The translations under genes were made by a program, and so were the position numbers. This document shows positions 1 through 12,271 of a stretch of DNA of 64,000 nt, piece by piece. The notes under the pieces are model-generated. The model was not told the DNA's origin and searched no databases. It was given only the letters and a program-made list of their open reading frames with translations. Source of the stretch: Usnea hakonensis (taxonomy: Eukaryota > Ascomycota > Lecanoromycetes > Lecanorales > Parmeliaceae); NCBI GenBank assembly GCA_013423325.1, contig BLJB01000015.1, forward strand, positions 52,931 through 116,930, written 5' to 3'. The number at the start of each line of letters is the position of its first letter. Within the stretch, counting starts at the first letter, position 1.

Positions 1-2526
1 ATTGCCCGAGAAGAAGGTTCTAGGGAGTCTCTCTCGGCTTAGTGCTTAGAGGAGGCTCTACGATAAAGTACTCAGGGTTTCTCAATTGAGGGGGCCCAAT
101 CTGGGGGGGGCACTCGGCATATTCTTTAGGGAAGATCTGCCACTTACATGAAATGACGCGCTGGGCTTTCTTCTAACTTCTCGGTCGACGGAGTTGCGGG
201 CTTGATCATCTTTTGGTCTAATGCAGCTGGAGTCTATAAGGTTCCGATGTGCAATGCAAGACACGCCGAGCCACTGATCCCTGACCACACTGAACGATTA
301 TTATTATTATTAACTATTTAGTATTTACTATATGCTTGGACCGGCCACCAAAAGCGCGGCTCTGCCTTTGACAATCATTCCCGGCAGCCGAGGCCACTTG
401 AAGAAGTGCCGGGAAGCGTCATAGGGTAAGCCTAAGGTAAAGTAAAGTAAGTAGGTACTTTGATAAGGGAGCTAGAACTTAAGGCTGTTCGTTCCGGGGG
501 AAGTAAGATAAGGTAAAGTACGTTGGTCACTGGCTCGTTCAATCCGTCATTCCGTCATTCCGACCTTGCAGCCACCGTACCGAGTACGGCAGCCTCGTTA
601 CTTGTTGCCGAGTCATTATTAGCTGATCAACACCGATTTACAGCATACGAAAATGGTTGGACTCCCAGGAGTCAAGCACCATCGCTGCATTGACGGCACG
701 CGGCATTACATCTGAATGCAAGGTTGACAATGACACGAAGGCGACGACATTAAAGATGCAGTCTTGGAGAACAAAAGGCTTGCTGCCTCAGTATGTAACT
801 TGACATGAAATACTTCGGTCTCTGGAGCTTCTCGCTTTCGATTTAGATCATGGACTACTCTTGACTCTCTTCCTGACAGCTGCAGTCTGCAGATCTGAAA
901 AGCAAATTTAGTCCAAACTATAGATACATATCTGCCGCCTGATGACGGATCCACCATCCAACGGTTTGCTTTCCACGTCCGGGGCCTCGAAAGACATGGA
1001 GAGGACTCTCGAGAGAGAAGAAAAGAAAGCATGGTGCCTGGAGAACAGCGTCGCAAGATATCAACGTTTACGAGAATGAATGCCGACATCCCCCCAGCCT
1101 TTTGGGCTTTTTCGGCTTCAAGCGTTAGCGCTTGACGATCCCTTTATAAGGCACAGGTCGATCGAATGCAGATCGCGCGAAACGAGATCTCGCTTCGGCA
1201 ATAATAAACAAGTGGCCCATCCTTCAAAATTACCTTACCAAGAGAGTAAGGTAAGGTACTAACTAAGGTATCATTTACTCACGTGTCACGGGGATATGAA
1301 TTATTTCATGCTTGTCTACTCAATTCACTCAATTCAATTTGGTTGCACCGAGAATCTTCGATGGCTGGCATTATTGACCCTTGCGCTTTTTCCCTATCTT
1401 TGCTATGTCGGCGGCCGGAATCATCTTGCTGATTTTCCCATCCAGGCTTCCAGCTCCAAGTCAATAAAGCCAAACCTGGACTGACAGCTTAATTGAAGCG
1501 GCCGCGCGGGGACTGTGACTTACGAACATCACTTCATGTCGATCGGCGCTTTTCCCCCCTTCCAGCCCAAAGGGAGAACGCCCATTTTCGGCTTCGTCTC
1601 GGCATGCCTTCCATGCTTCTGGCACCGTCATTATTAACCTCCTCATACTGGCATTCATGTAGATCTTGGGGCAAACACATCAGTCAATCTCCATCCCTTG
1701 TGTCCATGTCCGCTTTCCCCATTCAAGAGCAATACCTTCCTCTTTTGACTTGAAGTGTTTTCCTTCTCTACCTCCCTCTGGTCCGTTGCTGATCATACAT
1801 GAGATATGAAATGCCTGCCCTCTTCTTTGTTCACCGTTTTCTCTCCAGTCCGTTCAGGCCAGATCTATAGGTGAATCATACCCTACACTTCTCTGTTTTT
1901 AACCGACTGGGATTCCCTCACTCGCCCACCAACTCCTTATAGTACGTACTTCATCGACGCTCGGACTGTCCCTCTTGCGGCTGTCGTCACTTTTCTAAAG
2001 CAGAGGCTACTTTCCGATAACCGACATCTTTCAATGGGTGCCGACAAATAGGAAGTTGCCCTTCGCTGCATGCATGAAAGCTCCGCCAATCCTGGACCGG
2101 CCCTGCATACCCGTCTTTTATCTCTGCGGGAGCCAATGAGTGGAAGTGGCAAATAGATTTGGGAGACAAACGTCAAATCTACGCGGCATTCTTTTCATTT
2201 TGCCAAAGTGAAAGTGGAAGCCTAATTATCATTATCAGAACTAGCGGAGAAAGCAGTCCAAAGGTCTCCTGCAGGGGTCGTCATTCCTGGTCTCTTACGT
2301 TACCTAAGTTCCTTGCGGTCGATGGCGCCGCCGCACATTTGATCTATTGGAAAATTGACCAGGACAACCAGGCCCGCTTTCTCGCTCTCTATTTTCTTTC
2401 CGGATACTTGACCTAACATATGTCAATGTTTATCCTCGCTCGTTGAAGTCGTCCATGGCTACTTTCAGCAACACGGGTCGTACCTAAGAACCTGTCGATG
2501 GATCCTTTTATCACACAGGAGGTTCA
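1..2526. other. Intergenic / upstream region with no supported gene
   Basis: I see no convincing gene here. Short open frames at 82-288 and 706-1089 on the minus strand and several below 90 codons on the plus strand have no recognisable domain, no splice-supported extension and unremarkable composition. The stretch carries a short TTA microsatellite near 299-312 and clusters of AGGTA/TACCT-type words around 425-460, 500-525 and 1225-1270. The last kilobase is probably the promoter and 5' leader of the transcription factor that follows. Confidence 0.6.
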
Positions 2527-5204
2527 ATGATGACCGATCAGGTCCTCAATTCGGCCCATCGGCCACCGCCATTGTATCCACAAGCCTTTCCGCATAACAT
2601 GTCTTCGGCTCCACCCGGCGCAACTCCGCTCCCCAGTCCACTCACACCGGGCACCGGCATATCCAGCTCTGGTCCTACCAGTAAGCCCTCGAGTGGATCG
2701 GGGCCAATGCAGTCTCAGCATGTGTCCCTGCCACCGGCATCCGCCACAAGGCTTGCTGGCTACGTTCAGTCTTACCATTCTGCCTTGACATCGCCTGGGG
2801 TGTCGTTACCTGGATATGCCGAGATTGGACATTCGCATGGACCTCTCGTACCAACCATGTATTCGGACTCCAACGCCACGGGCCCTAATTTGCAAGGGCA
2901 GAAGCGTGCTTATCGACAACGAAGAAAGGACCCGAGCTGTGATGCATGTCGGGAGCGTAAAGTGAAGGTCAGCTAAAGCTTCTTCTGTTTGTATTTCAAC
3001 TCTAACACCTGCAGTGCGACGCCACTGAGAGTACGAGCTGTACAGAGTGTACCAGTCGAAATGTGAAATGCCAATTTACAAAAGAGACAAACAGGCGCAT
3101 GTCCAATATTAGGTCAGTGTCACTGCATATGTTCTGCCATCGTGGTGGTCTGACACGCCCGGATCAGACACAATCAGGACCTTCAAAAGGAACTAGCTCA
3201 AGCCAAATCTCAAGTGAACCGCCTTCGCTCGATCTTGGAAGGCGGGGAAGGTGGGGATCCCGTCCACGACATCTCTGCCTCGGACTCTCTTCCTCACACC
3301 CACAGTCTTGCACACCTCCCAGGCCCGGAGCCTTCCAATCTTCACAACATGCCTCATCTTCCAGGCCCAGACACCACACAGTTTCCACGGTATCCTGCTG
3401 AGCGGTTCCCAGGATATGAAGAAAGACAGCTTAAAAGGCGGAGGACAATGATTCCACCAGACATGTCCAGGATAGGTTGCGCTATGCAGCAACATGGTCG
3501 AGGTATCTTCAAGCCGCCTTACCCGCATCAACTGACTTCGTCGCCGGACACGTTCTCTTCCCCACTCCCTGGACTTCCCCTGAAGCATGTGGCAGACACT
3601 CTTGTGCACCAATACCGAAACACACTTCATCCAACACTGCCTTTGGTTCATTGGCCTTCTTTTCAAGAGCAATACGATATTGTCTACAAAACTGGATCAC
3701 TGCATGGCGTTCCGCGAATCTGGAGTGCTCTTCTATTTGCCGTTCTCGCTTGCGGAACGCTGCATCGCTCTTGGTACGATGGACAGAAGTACTTGGAGAT
3801 CTCCAAGTCTCTCATAGATATGTGGACGGAAGATCTAACCCTTGATCACGCACGTGCTGCACTTCTAACAAGCATAGTCCTCGTTGAGATGAATCTTAAG
3901 TCTGCTGGCTGGACCTGGATTGGTTTTGCCGTGCGAATCTCTTTCGATATTGGCCTCCATTGCGAGGCTGGAACTTGGCCTGCCATTGAAAGGGAGATGC
4001 GCCGACGGGTTTGGTGGTGTGTATATGCCTGCGACTGGTAAGTATTATCTTCATTTAATCACATAATTCCGAATCTGACCTGCTCAGCTTGCTATCGCTG
4101 GAACTGGGACGACCTGCATTGACTAAAGAAGAAGACTGCAATGTTGGCATGCCCAGTCCTATTGATGATCAATATATGGTACTGGGGTATCCTTGGGCTT
4201 CCCCGCGGCCGGAGCAGTCGACGTCGCTTCTTCTCCCTATGATACAGGTCATTGGCGGTATTGCTAGACTTCTGCGGATTCTTAAAAGTGATCGTTTGAA
4301 TAAATCTGCGTTGCTAGCCTATGATTCGCATTTTGACCGATGCGTTAAGGCATTCCCTACCCAGCACCAAGGCCGAGCCAACGGCTACATTAATCCAACA
4401 GAGCTCACACCCATGATATACATACAAAATGCTCGGCTCATGCTGCATCGACACAACCTGACGCCTATCTGTGATTTCGTTGAAAGGTCTACGGCAATAG
4501 ATCAATGTGTGCTTGTTGCAAAAGATACTGCAGGATTCCTGCGTCATTGCATGCAGCCATATCAGGACCCTCGATCGCATAAAGCAGAGCAACATGACAC
4601 TTCGGAGGCTCGCATGATTTCAGCAAGCAGTGCATTTCTATGTACACATGTTTGGCGGTGTACCCTCTTTTTGTGTCTTCGCCTCGATTTTGAGAATGCT
4701 CTCTCTTGTGCTCGAGCGAGCGCCATTCTGGGGAACGTGCGTCCAGTGAATGTATACTGTGGGCGATATCTCGAGTTTTTCCTGCACCAGATGACCTATA
4801 AGCTGGACCAGGGTGCCCAGCTCGACAAGGACGAGGAGATGATCGCGTATGTATCGGGAGATCTTCAGGGAAGCTTCGAGAATTCGTGGATATGGCAAGA
4901 GAGCAAAGGTGGGGTTCACTTGGGCAAACCGTTGCAGGTCTCGGCCGGAAATGACAAGGATGATCTGAAAAGCCAATTGGAAAGCCTGCCACCATTCAAG
5001 CCTAAAATAAATGAGTCCGATTGGAATGGATGGGACGACGTCTTGAGGACCATGGAAAGGATGTCACACATGAAAGAAAAGGAGCGACAGCATCATGTTG
5101 TCGAAGAATCGTCGCTGCGACCGCCCATGATGTTGCCTCCTTTGGCGCCATCGCCTAACTCCATGAGTCCCTCTAATCGAATGAGCATTAAGGACCTGAT
5201 TTGA
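2527..5204 (+). CDS. Zn2Cys6 fungal-specific transcription factor
   Basis: Predicted exons are 2527..2967, 3015..3112, 3168..4037 and 4088..5204 (841 aa). The DNA-binding domain spans the first intron. Joining exons 1 and 2 gives six cysteines spaced C-x2-C-x6-C-x7-C-x2-C-x6-C at about residues 140-168, preceded by a basic RAYRQRRKDPS stretch. Exon 3 begins with a coiled-coil-like heptad stretch (about residues 180-205), the usual dimerisation element. The middle of the protein matches the fungal transcription factor regulatory domain, including a W-x-C-Y-x-C-D-like segment that continues over the third intron into LLSLELGRP. The N-terminal 130 residues are Pro/Ser-rich and disordered. The family acts in the nucleus, usually binding CGG-containing sites as a dimer. 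I do not recognise the target pathway, and no neighbouring metabolic cluster suggests one. The start is the first of two adjacent ATGs. Confidence 0.9.
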
Positions 5205-6509
5205 ATAATTGACCTTGCCTAGGTTTTGCGAGGTGGCAGACATTCCACCATTCTCGTAAACGACGAGGACCACAAGGAGGAGAAGCACAATGAAAGGAGA
5301 GGGAAGGAGAGAGGAGAGGAGGAGAAGCTTAGAAGGAGTCGTAGGGAATGTGAGAAGGGGAAGGAGAAGGAGTATACAGAGCAGCAGAAAACAGAGCAGG
5401 AGTGATCACAGGAGGAAAAGAAAATGGAGGAGCGTCTGGAAAAGAAAAAGCAAGTAGAGAACTAAAAAAGGAGATGGATGGAGAAGGGAACCCCTGTGAG
5501 ACTCTTGGAAAGAGCTCAGATTTAGGGGTTGACTGGAGTTCATCCGCCATCTGAATGATAAGAGAATGAGATTCAGCAAGTGCTAAAATGTGATGAATCT
5601 CAACGAGGGCGCTCGCCTCCAGTTGATATGAAAGAGACAGTGAGGTCACCAGTTGGCATCGTGGTTAAATTGGGTTAAATTGGCCGCTAAAAATTGTATA
5701 TAGTCCTATTTCAATGCATATATGGGCTTAGACTTCTTGGGCGACCTTTTCAATTGCTCTGGTTTCCTCGAGAGCCTGTCCTTCAGATGTGTTGACAATC
5801 TGTCGATGGGAAACTCAAGAATGATAGACAGACCCCAGTATTTTCATTCTCTATAATTCCAGGTAGCAAGGGGCCCCTCATCACAGCAATTGTCCCTGTA
5901 GAATGTGGCGCGTAAAAGTCTCAGCAAAGACAATGACGATAGTGACAATTACTTCTAGTGCCACGATTCAGCTCTATACCCGACACATGACTTCTCTACA
6001 ATAACAATATAATGGAGAGATGTTTGATTACAGGTCTAGAGTACAGTATGGGCGAGCTACGTGCGGAGCTTCCCACGACTACTCTATGTTCAGCTCCAGC
6101 TACGTGCTTGACATACCTTCGCCTTTCGCGACACTTTCGACACTGGTAGAGATGTGCATGCTATTTTCACATAATTTCACGACGTCGGTGCCTATCCTTC
6201 TGTGAATTCGACCTGTCGTCCTTGGCGGTTTTCCGTGCCGTACTTGTCCGAATACTTCACCCAACCTCGAGGTCGCCCAGTCCCATTCTCCGGTCAAACC
6301 TCTCTTTGCAGCCGGCACCCTCCATCGGCATAGCTGTTAAATGTCTAAGTTGCCTAAAAACCAGCTTCCTCAGCAAACGTCCTGCTCTCTAGCACACTCC
6401 GCGCTCCCTTCGCGTTTCGCTCCGACATAAATCCCGCACAAGATCCTCATCTTCCTCAGACATTTCTGCAACTAGCCAACGTCATCCTCCTTACAAGACA
6501 CAAGCCGGT
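5205..6509. other. Intergenic region
   Basis: Apart from the purine-rich tract I see no gene in this 1.3-kb stretch. The last 150 bases before 6510 are C/T-rich, as is usual for fungal promoters and 5' leaders. Confidence 0.6.
5266..5470. repeat. Purine-rich (GA) tract
   Basis: About 200 bases immediately 3' of the transcription factor are dominated by A and G on the plus strand (runs of GGAGG, GAAAG and AGGAGAAGG units) with few pyrimidines. It probably lies in the 3' UTR or just beyond. The minus-strand 106-codon frame through it is a by-product of the skewed composition. Confidence 0.6.
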
Positions 6510-7202
6510 ATGCCTTTTCGCCAAAGGATGAGGAAAGCCCTTGGAAGATCCAATGATGATGGCTCCGACCTTTCCACAACCGATACTAATAGATCCACCA
6601 AATCTAAAAAGGCCAAAAAGGAGAAGCTGCCCGATAATGTTTACAAGCCTGGCGAGCCAATGCCTCGTCCAAAATATCGAGGTCCTTACAATCAAGCACA
6701 CCAGGACAAGTTATCAGCTTTTAGTTTCGGAGATGCGTGGAAGAGGAGGAGAAGTAGTGGTACGGCGGGAAGTGATTTAAGTCCTAGGGGCAGTCGAATC
6801 ATGAGTAGAAGGAATAGTGCATGGAGCAAGAAGAGCAAGCTGGGGAGCAGGCAGAATTCTGCTTTCGCCGAGGTAGAGGAGAATGGAGAAGGGGATGACG
6901 ATGTTGCCAATGGTATGGATTAATTCGTCTACGGCCAGAAGGACATTCAGACTGAACGGGCTGACATCCTCGTGGCAGTGGGATTATCAAGACAGCATAC
7001 GGCGGAAAACCGAAGACCGAGACCAAACGATGACAATACAGATATGGCTGGTCTAGATTTCTCAAAGACTGTTACGAACGGCGATGTTTACGGCCTTGAC
7101 ACGCAGAGGACGTTTACGAATGGACGACTATTCACTGAAGATGAACTCGCAAACGCCATGTCGCAAAGTACTTTGAAGCCTTCAAGACGACAAGGAGAAT
7201 GA
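6510..7202 (+). CDS. Small uncharacterised hydrophilic protein
   Basis: Two exons, 6510..6912 and 6979..7202, give 208 aa. The intron (66 bp) has GTATGG at its 5' end and GGCAG at its 3' end. Removing it bypasses an in-frame TAA and continues the same reading frame. The protein has no membrane segment or signal peptide. It starts with a basic segment (MPFRQRMRKALGRS), has a Lys-rich patch at about residues 30-40, Arg/Ser-rich stretches near 75-115 (candidate phosphorylation sites), an acidic patch at about 120-133 and an FTEDELANAMSQSTLKPSRR segment near the end. I do not recognise a family and assign no function. The good splice sites and lack of rival frames make it a probable real gene. 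Confidence 0.6.
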
Positions 7203-8306
7203 GGAAAAAAGTTATTTATCAAGTGAAGATTCTGGGTGGATAGGGATGGTCGGGCATGCATCGGATACTGGGTAATGTACGAATACGTGCGACCAAGCAT
7301 AGAGTATACTGAGTCGGTTCTTATCATAACCGAAGAGGTGGCCAAATTGGTCTTATTGGGCTGGATGGCTATCCAAATTAGTTGTTCAAGTTTCCGTATG
7401 TGCTAGATAAATAGACTTTGGCTGCAAAGGACGGACAAATTGGGGGAAGCTTCATTGTTGTATATGGATGGGAGACACGCAATGACGTAGGTTCAAGGCA
7501 GCGAGGCAGCGAGGGAGCGGAGGACATTGCTACGTAGGTACCTGTAGGTACGTACTCCGGAGTAGCACTTCAACCTGTTGAGCGCTTCGGGGATATTGCA
7601 GGCATAGACTAGTACGTACTGCACAACGTACAGGATTCATTTTAGTCTCAAAGCTTGTAGTCAAACACAGTACATATCGGCTTTCAGCCACAATAGCACA
7701 GCCACAGTCATAGCCACCTGATCTACAAGCGTACCTGATAGATCTTCGTATTACTTTACTCCGTACCTTATTGGGTATTGTGGCGACATGCGCAAATCGA
7801 GCTTTGAGGAAGATCAATCTTTCCGTAGCCTGTTGGGGGAAGCTTCCCTGAGGCACCTACCTTACTCACCTACAGGTTTTGCTCAAAACATCACTGAGCG
7901 TTGGCGGCATACGCAATTGCGTGACTGAGTCGCATCTGAATTGTACAGGGGTCCGGGTGCTAGTGGAAAGGATTTAGGGAATAGTGTGAAGGGGAGGGGC
8001 GCCAAATGACGTTTTTGGTCTAGATTTCCAAGTTCAGGTTGTAAACAATACGGAATGCTTCCAAGGTCAAGCCCAAGTCCAATGCTCAAGCTCAAGTTCA
8101 AGACGCATGTGACTGAAACTATTACTCTTCACCCGCAACCTTTTCGTCACCCATCATTCTCTAATTGTAATACATAAACCCTCCATTGCCTCGATCCAAC
8201 CCTCAAACCCTCATTCTCCATCACACTCCTTCCCCAGCTCGCACACCCTTTTTAACCCCTTCACTCACATTCGCAACACGCTGTCATCGCATCGAGCTTC
8301 GCAAGT
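7203..8306. other. Intergenic region
   Basis: No gene is supported. Around 7535-7560 there is a cluster of GTAGGTACCT-type words. The final 170 bases are pyrimidine-rich and resemble a fungal core promoter and 5' leader for the repeat protein that starts at 8307. Confidence 0.55.
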
Positions 8307-11300
8307 ATGGAAAAGCTCAAGAACCTTGTGTAAGACGGCTTCCTGCCTTTACGCATCCATGATTTCCAGCTTGCTAATGCAGCTCTCCTTTGTAGCAATC
8401 CCGGAAGCAAGAGAGACGATGAAGTCATGTATGGCTCCGGGCGATCTGATGACCCCGTTCAGAGTGGAGAGACCTACACAGGCAATACTAGCTCTGGTTC
8501 CGGTCAAGGCAAGCACTGAGATCACTTGAGGCCTCAGTTCTTGTATTAACAGTTCACGCAGGTAGCCATTTTGCTAGCAGTCGTACCGCAGGGCATGATC
8601 CCTTGTCCACATCCGGCAACTCCACTGGAACCAGCCAGTACGACCGGGGCCCTACCGCTGAGGCGAACCAATACGGTAGTGGGACTACTGGGGGTGCCTC
8701 CCATGGTCTCAAAGAACCCTACGCGTCCCGTATGCCTGGAGGGTTCGATAACGATGACGCTGCATCGACTGCCAGCGTGAGTTCCGGCGTTCCAGGTCAA
8801 TCTCAATCACGATCCGCCATGACTGGCGCCAATGACCCTGTTTTGACCGACAAGCCCCTTCCCCGTGAGCCCGCTTCAGGTATGTACTTTTTGGGGGCAA
8901 ACAAGGGCCCCTCTAACCGTCAATTCAGTCGGGTCTATCAACATTGCTTTTGTACACTGCTGATCGTTAAAACCCATCAACAGAGACGGGACTCGGGCAC
9001 AGTAGTCTCACTGGTAATAGCTATCCAGACCGTACCATCGGGAATAGCTCCACGCATCGAGATCATCTTGGCCGCGATGCTGCTCTTGGAGCCGGCGCCG
9101 TTGGTACCAGTACTCATTATCACAAAGATCCCCAGAGCGACAACTATGCCCCGGAAACTGGCCGCTCGTTCCCCCTTGGAGGCAGCTCCGCTACAAAGGG
9201 TTACGAATCCGCAACTGCTGGCCCGCACTCATCAAATCTTGCCAACAAAGCTGATCCTCGCGTCGATAGCGATGGTTCTCGTACCATAGGGAATACTGGT
9301 TACGGATCAACTTCCCGTGGTTACGAATCTACAACCGCTGGCCCGCACTCATCAAATCTTGCCAACAAAGCTGATCCTCGCGTCGATAGTGATGGTTCTC
9401 GTACCGTGGGAAACTCTGGCTACGGATCAACTTCCGGTGGTTACGAGTCCGGTAAGGGTACAACACCAAGCTTAGGTGCCCAGGATTCTGTAGGTCGTGA
9501 TACATTAGGGCCAGGAGCGGGAGTAGGAGCTGGAGCTGGAGCTTTGAGATCTGGAACAACCACAAACACCGGCTATGGACCGGAATCTTGGGAACATGAG
9601 CACCAACAGCATGGCCATCAGTATGGGGGTGATCCATGCGACAGTGGAGAGATTAGTGGCCGGGGAGGGCCTCACTTCGTTTCTGGACCTCACCTCACAG
9701 ACACGGCAAATCGCCTTGACCCCCACGTAAGTAATGCAAATACTACCAGCATGCTCAGCGGTCATCATCAGCATGGCCACCATGGTCACGGTGGCGAAGC
9801 AGCTACGTTAGCAGGTGGAGCTGGTGCAACAGGAGCAATGGCCTTGGAGGCAGACCGTAGCAAACAGGGCACCATGGGTGGCACTTCGTCTTCAGGCCCC
9901 GCCCAATCAAACATTGGTCGTCATGGCCCTGATACCTCTCAACGTATGTGCAGCCTCGGAGCATTTTCTTCCCATTCTGCGTCTATCTTCGATCCTGGTC
10001 TCCTTTTGAAGCCTTCCATTGCAGGGCTGCTATCTTGAAGAAGCAACGCTGACTGTAAACTACAGGGAGCGCTTATGATAACGAACGTGGTACTGCCTCT
10101 GGTGTATCGTCTACAGGCAAGACCGCTGGCCCCCACAGTTCCGACATGCTGAACAAGTTGGATCCTCGCGTTGATTCCGATTTGTCGAAGCAGCGAACTC
10201 CCCGCAGTGGTGACCATCAAGAGCGTGATGCGGCTCTGACGGCAGCCGGCGGTGCCGGGATTTACGAAACAGAAAAACATCATGGCAAAGAACCTGAGCG
10301 GGCAACATCGAGCACCGCTTCGGGCATGGGCGGATCGCAAAGTCGCGACCACCACATTGGGCGTGACGCCGCTTTGACAGGAGCTGGCGCTGCCGGACTA
10401 TACGAGGCAGACAAACATCATCGTGGCAATGAGACGAACCAAACGACTCCTAGTACCACGTCCGGCGTGGGCAGTCAGAGTCTTCAGGCTTCGCGAAATG
10501 ACCCTCGCGTGGATCCAACTAGTTCTGGTAATGCGCGAGACAAATCGGCACTCTTTTCAGCTGGAAGCGGCCATCAGCCTGCTACAACCTCTGACCATCA
10601 CTACAAGAGAGACGCCGGCCTAGCAGGTGCCGGTGGTCTCGGTGCGTACGAAGCAGAAAAGCATCTTGGCTCTCAAAAACATTCCGATCTTATAAGTAGT
10701 CCGCAAGACCAGTTGGCGGGGTCAGGCCACCAATCAGCTATAGCCACCAGCTCATCTCCTGATCCACCTTCTGTCTACCGTGGAGGCCAGCATCACACTG
10801 GGCACCACAATGCACCTGACTCTCTAGCTGCAGGAGGTCTTGGAACTGGAGCCGGGGCTCTGGCTGGTCAAGAATATCCTCAGAGAGATATCACTGGCCA
10901 TGGTAATGAGCCATACCAAGAAGCTTCGCGAAGCCATCATGTTGGCAGAGATGCTGCAGCTGTTGGGGCCACCGGAGCCGGCACTGGTGCTTTAGCCAGT
11001 CACGAGTACTCGCAGAGACACGCTGCCAGCTACGGTACCGAGCCTTATCATGAAACTTCACGAGGAAATCATACCGGCAAAGATGCGGCAATTCTTGGTG
11101 GCGCTGCAGGCGCGGGCAGTCTAGTTGAGCACGAACATTCCAAAAAAGATGCAGAGAGGTTGCAGAAGGAGCAGGCTAGAGAAGAAAAAGCTCTCGAGAA
11201 GGAGCACTCAAAGGAGCTCAAGCACCACAACAAATCGCTTGCGAAGGATGAGAGGGACCACGAAAAGGCAATGGAGAAGGTGGAGAAGAAGCACGAGAAA

Positions 11301-11663
11301 GCCGTGGGAAAAGACGAGAAGCACGAGCATGTAGAGAAGAAGCACGGTGGCCTTCTTGGGTTTCTTCATCGTGACAAGCCGGACAAAGAGCTCAAAGAGG
11401 AAGAGGCTCGTCGTCAAGCTGCCGCACACCCTGGCCGTGGTGAAGAGGAGATGGCCGCCGGGGCGGGTGCCACTGGACTTGAATCTAGCAGCGGCTACGA
11501 CCCGCTTCATGGAGAGCATGGTAGTCAATCGGGGGTTCACGATAGGCCCATTGGAATCGGATCTGGTCCTACAACCCATGACGCCTATGGCGCTCAGGAT
11601 TCGGGGCACAACAAGTTGCACAAAGACCCACCAGCAAAGGTGCTCGAATCGCGTGGCTACTAA
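8307..11663 (+). CDS. Large disordered Gly/His-rich repeat protein (LEA/hydrophilin-like)
   Basis: Five exons are predicted: 8307..8329, 8396..8508, 8562..8879, 8984..9943 and 10066..11663 (1003 aa). The tiny first exon (MEKLKNL) is supported because splicing gives MEKLKNLVNPGSKRDDEVM, a start I recall from similar fungal proteins. Intron 2 uses a GC 5' splice site (GCAAGC), required by the frame. The protein is almost wholly low-complexity. The word AGPHSSN-x2-NK-x-DPRVDSD occurs three times. A second unit, roughly GRDAAL-x-GAGA-x-G-x-YE-x-EKH, recurs about seven times between residues 380 and 850. Near the C-terminus lies a long Lys/Glu/His-rich region (11137-11350) predicted to be helical, then a Gly-rich tail. 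There is no signal peptide or membrane span. The composition resembles stress-related hydrophilins/LEA proteins, but the function is unknown. Confidence 0.8.
9200..9439 (+). repeat. Two tandem 120-bp units inside the repeat protein gene
   Basis: Positions 9200-9319 and 9320-9439 are near-identical direct repeats with an exact 120-bp (40-codon) period. Each encodes a GYES-x-TAGPHSSNLANK-DPRVDSDGSRT block. Only a few substitutions separate them, so the duplication is recent or maintained by conversion. Confidence 0.85.
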
Positions 11664-12030
11664 AATGAGCGTATTGTCCGATTTTCATACGGATTGATGT
11701 TGATATCTTGTCGCCTGCCATTAGTTTAAGCGGTATATAGCTTAATTAGGGTTTCTGTAATCTCACTCGAACAGCATCCATGAAGGTGGAATACGCTCGT
11801 CTTGATCCTGCAGTCTCCACAAGTGTACCTAGTGATAATTCGTAGTCAATATGTGCGTATTGAGATTGCTTGTTGACACTGTCAAGCTGTCAACTATCAA
11901 TACAAAATAAAATACTCAACAGCGTGCGTTGGCGACGCTCTGTGATTTGCGAATCTGAATGGTACCTTACTCAAGCGGACCATTTTAGTGCATCTCCCCC
12001 ACTCTCCTAGTTTCGTTCCTAGCGCCCCGC
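11664..12030. other. Intergenic segment left of the retrotransposon
   Basis: This holds the 3' flank of the repeat protein gene. With 21152-21415 it formed the roughly 630-bp spacer to glutamate decarboxylase before the retrotransposon inserted. No gene is seen. Confidence 0.6.
12027..12030. other. Left copy of target-site duplication (CCGC)
   Basis: CCGC directly precedes the 5' LTR and recurs at 21152-21155 directly after the 3' LTR. Extension to 5 bp fails (CCCGC versus CCGCG). Confidence 0.75.
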
Positions 12031-12268
12031 TGTAGGCATGGAGTTTCCATATCTACATGCGGAAGTTCTTTCCGCATTCGGAAGAAGTTCCTTCCGAACT
12101 TCCGGCCTCTGCCGAGGCAATTATGTAGCAGACTTATACCTGATTCTTACATAGTAGTAATGCAATGCAATGGAATCAATGACACGGTTCTGAATACTTC
12201 TTCTGAATACTTCTAGTGTGCTTCCGAAGTGCTGGGAATTACTTTGCTCATTTCCCGGGTGGCTTACA
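12031..12268 (+). repeat. 5' LTR (238 bp)
   Basis: Starts TGTAGGCATGG and ends GGCTTACA, identical in my reading to 20914-21151. The first 110 bases contain several palindromic words built on GGAAG/CTTCC, for example GCGGAA..TTCCGC and TTCGGAAG..CTTCCGAA. They could form hairpins in the transcript or serve as dyad protein-binding sites. Transcription of the element should start within this LTR. Confidence 0.95.
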
Positions 12269-12271
12269 TTT

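Noticed and set aside
706..1089. 127-codon minus-strand frame as a gene
   Set aside because: No domain, no splice signals and no composition typical of coding sequence.
4489..4995. 168-codon minus-strand frame inside the Zn2Cys6 gene
   Set aside because: It is antisense to conserved regulatory-domain coding sequence.
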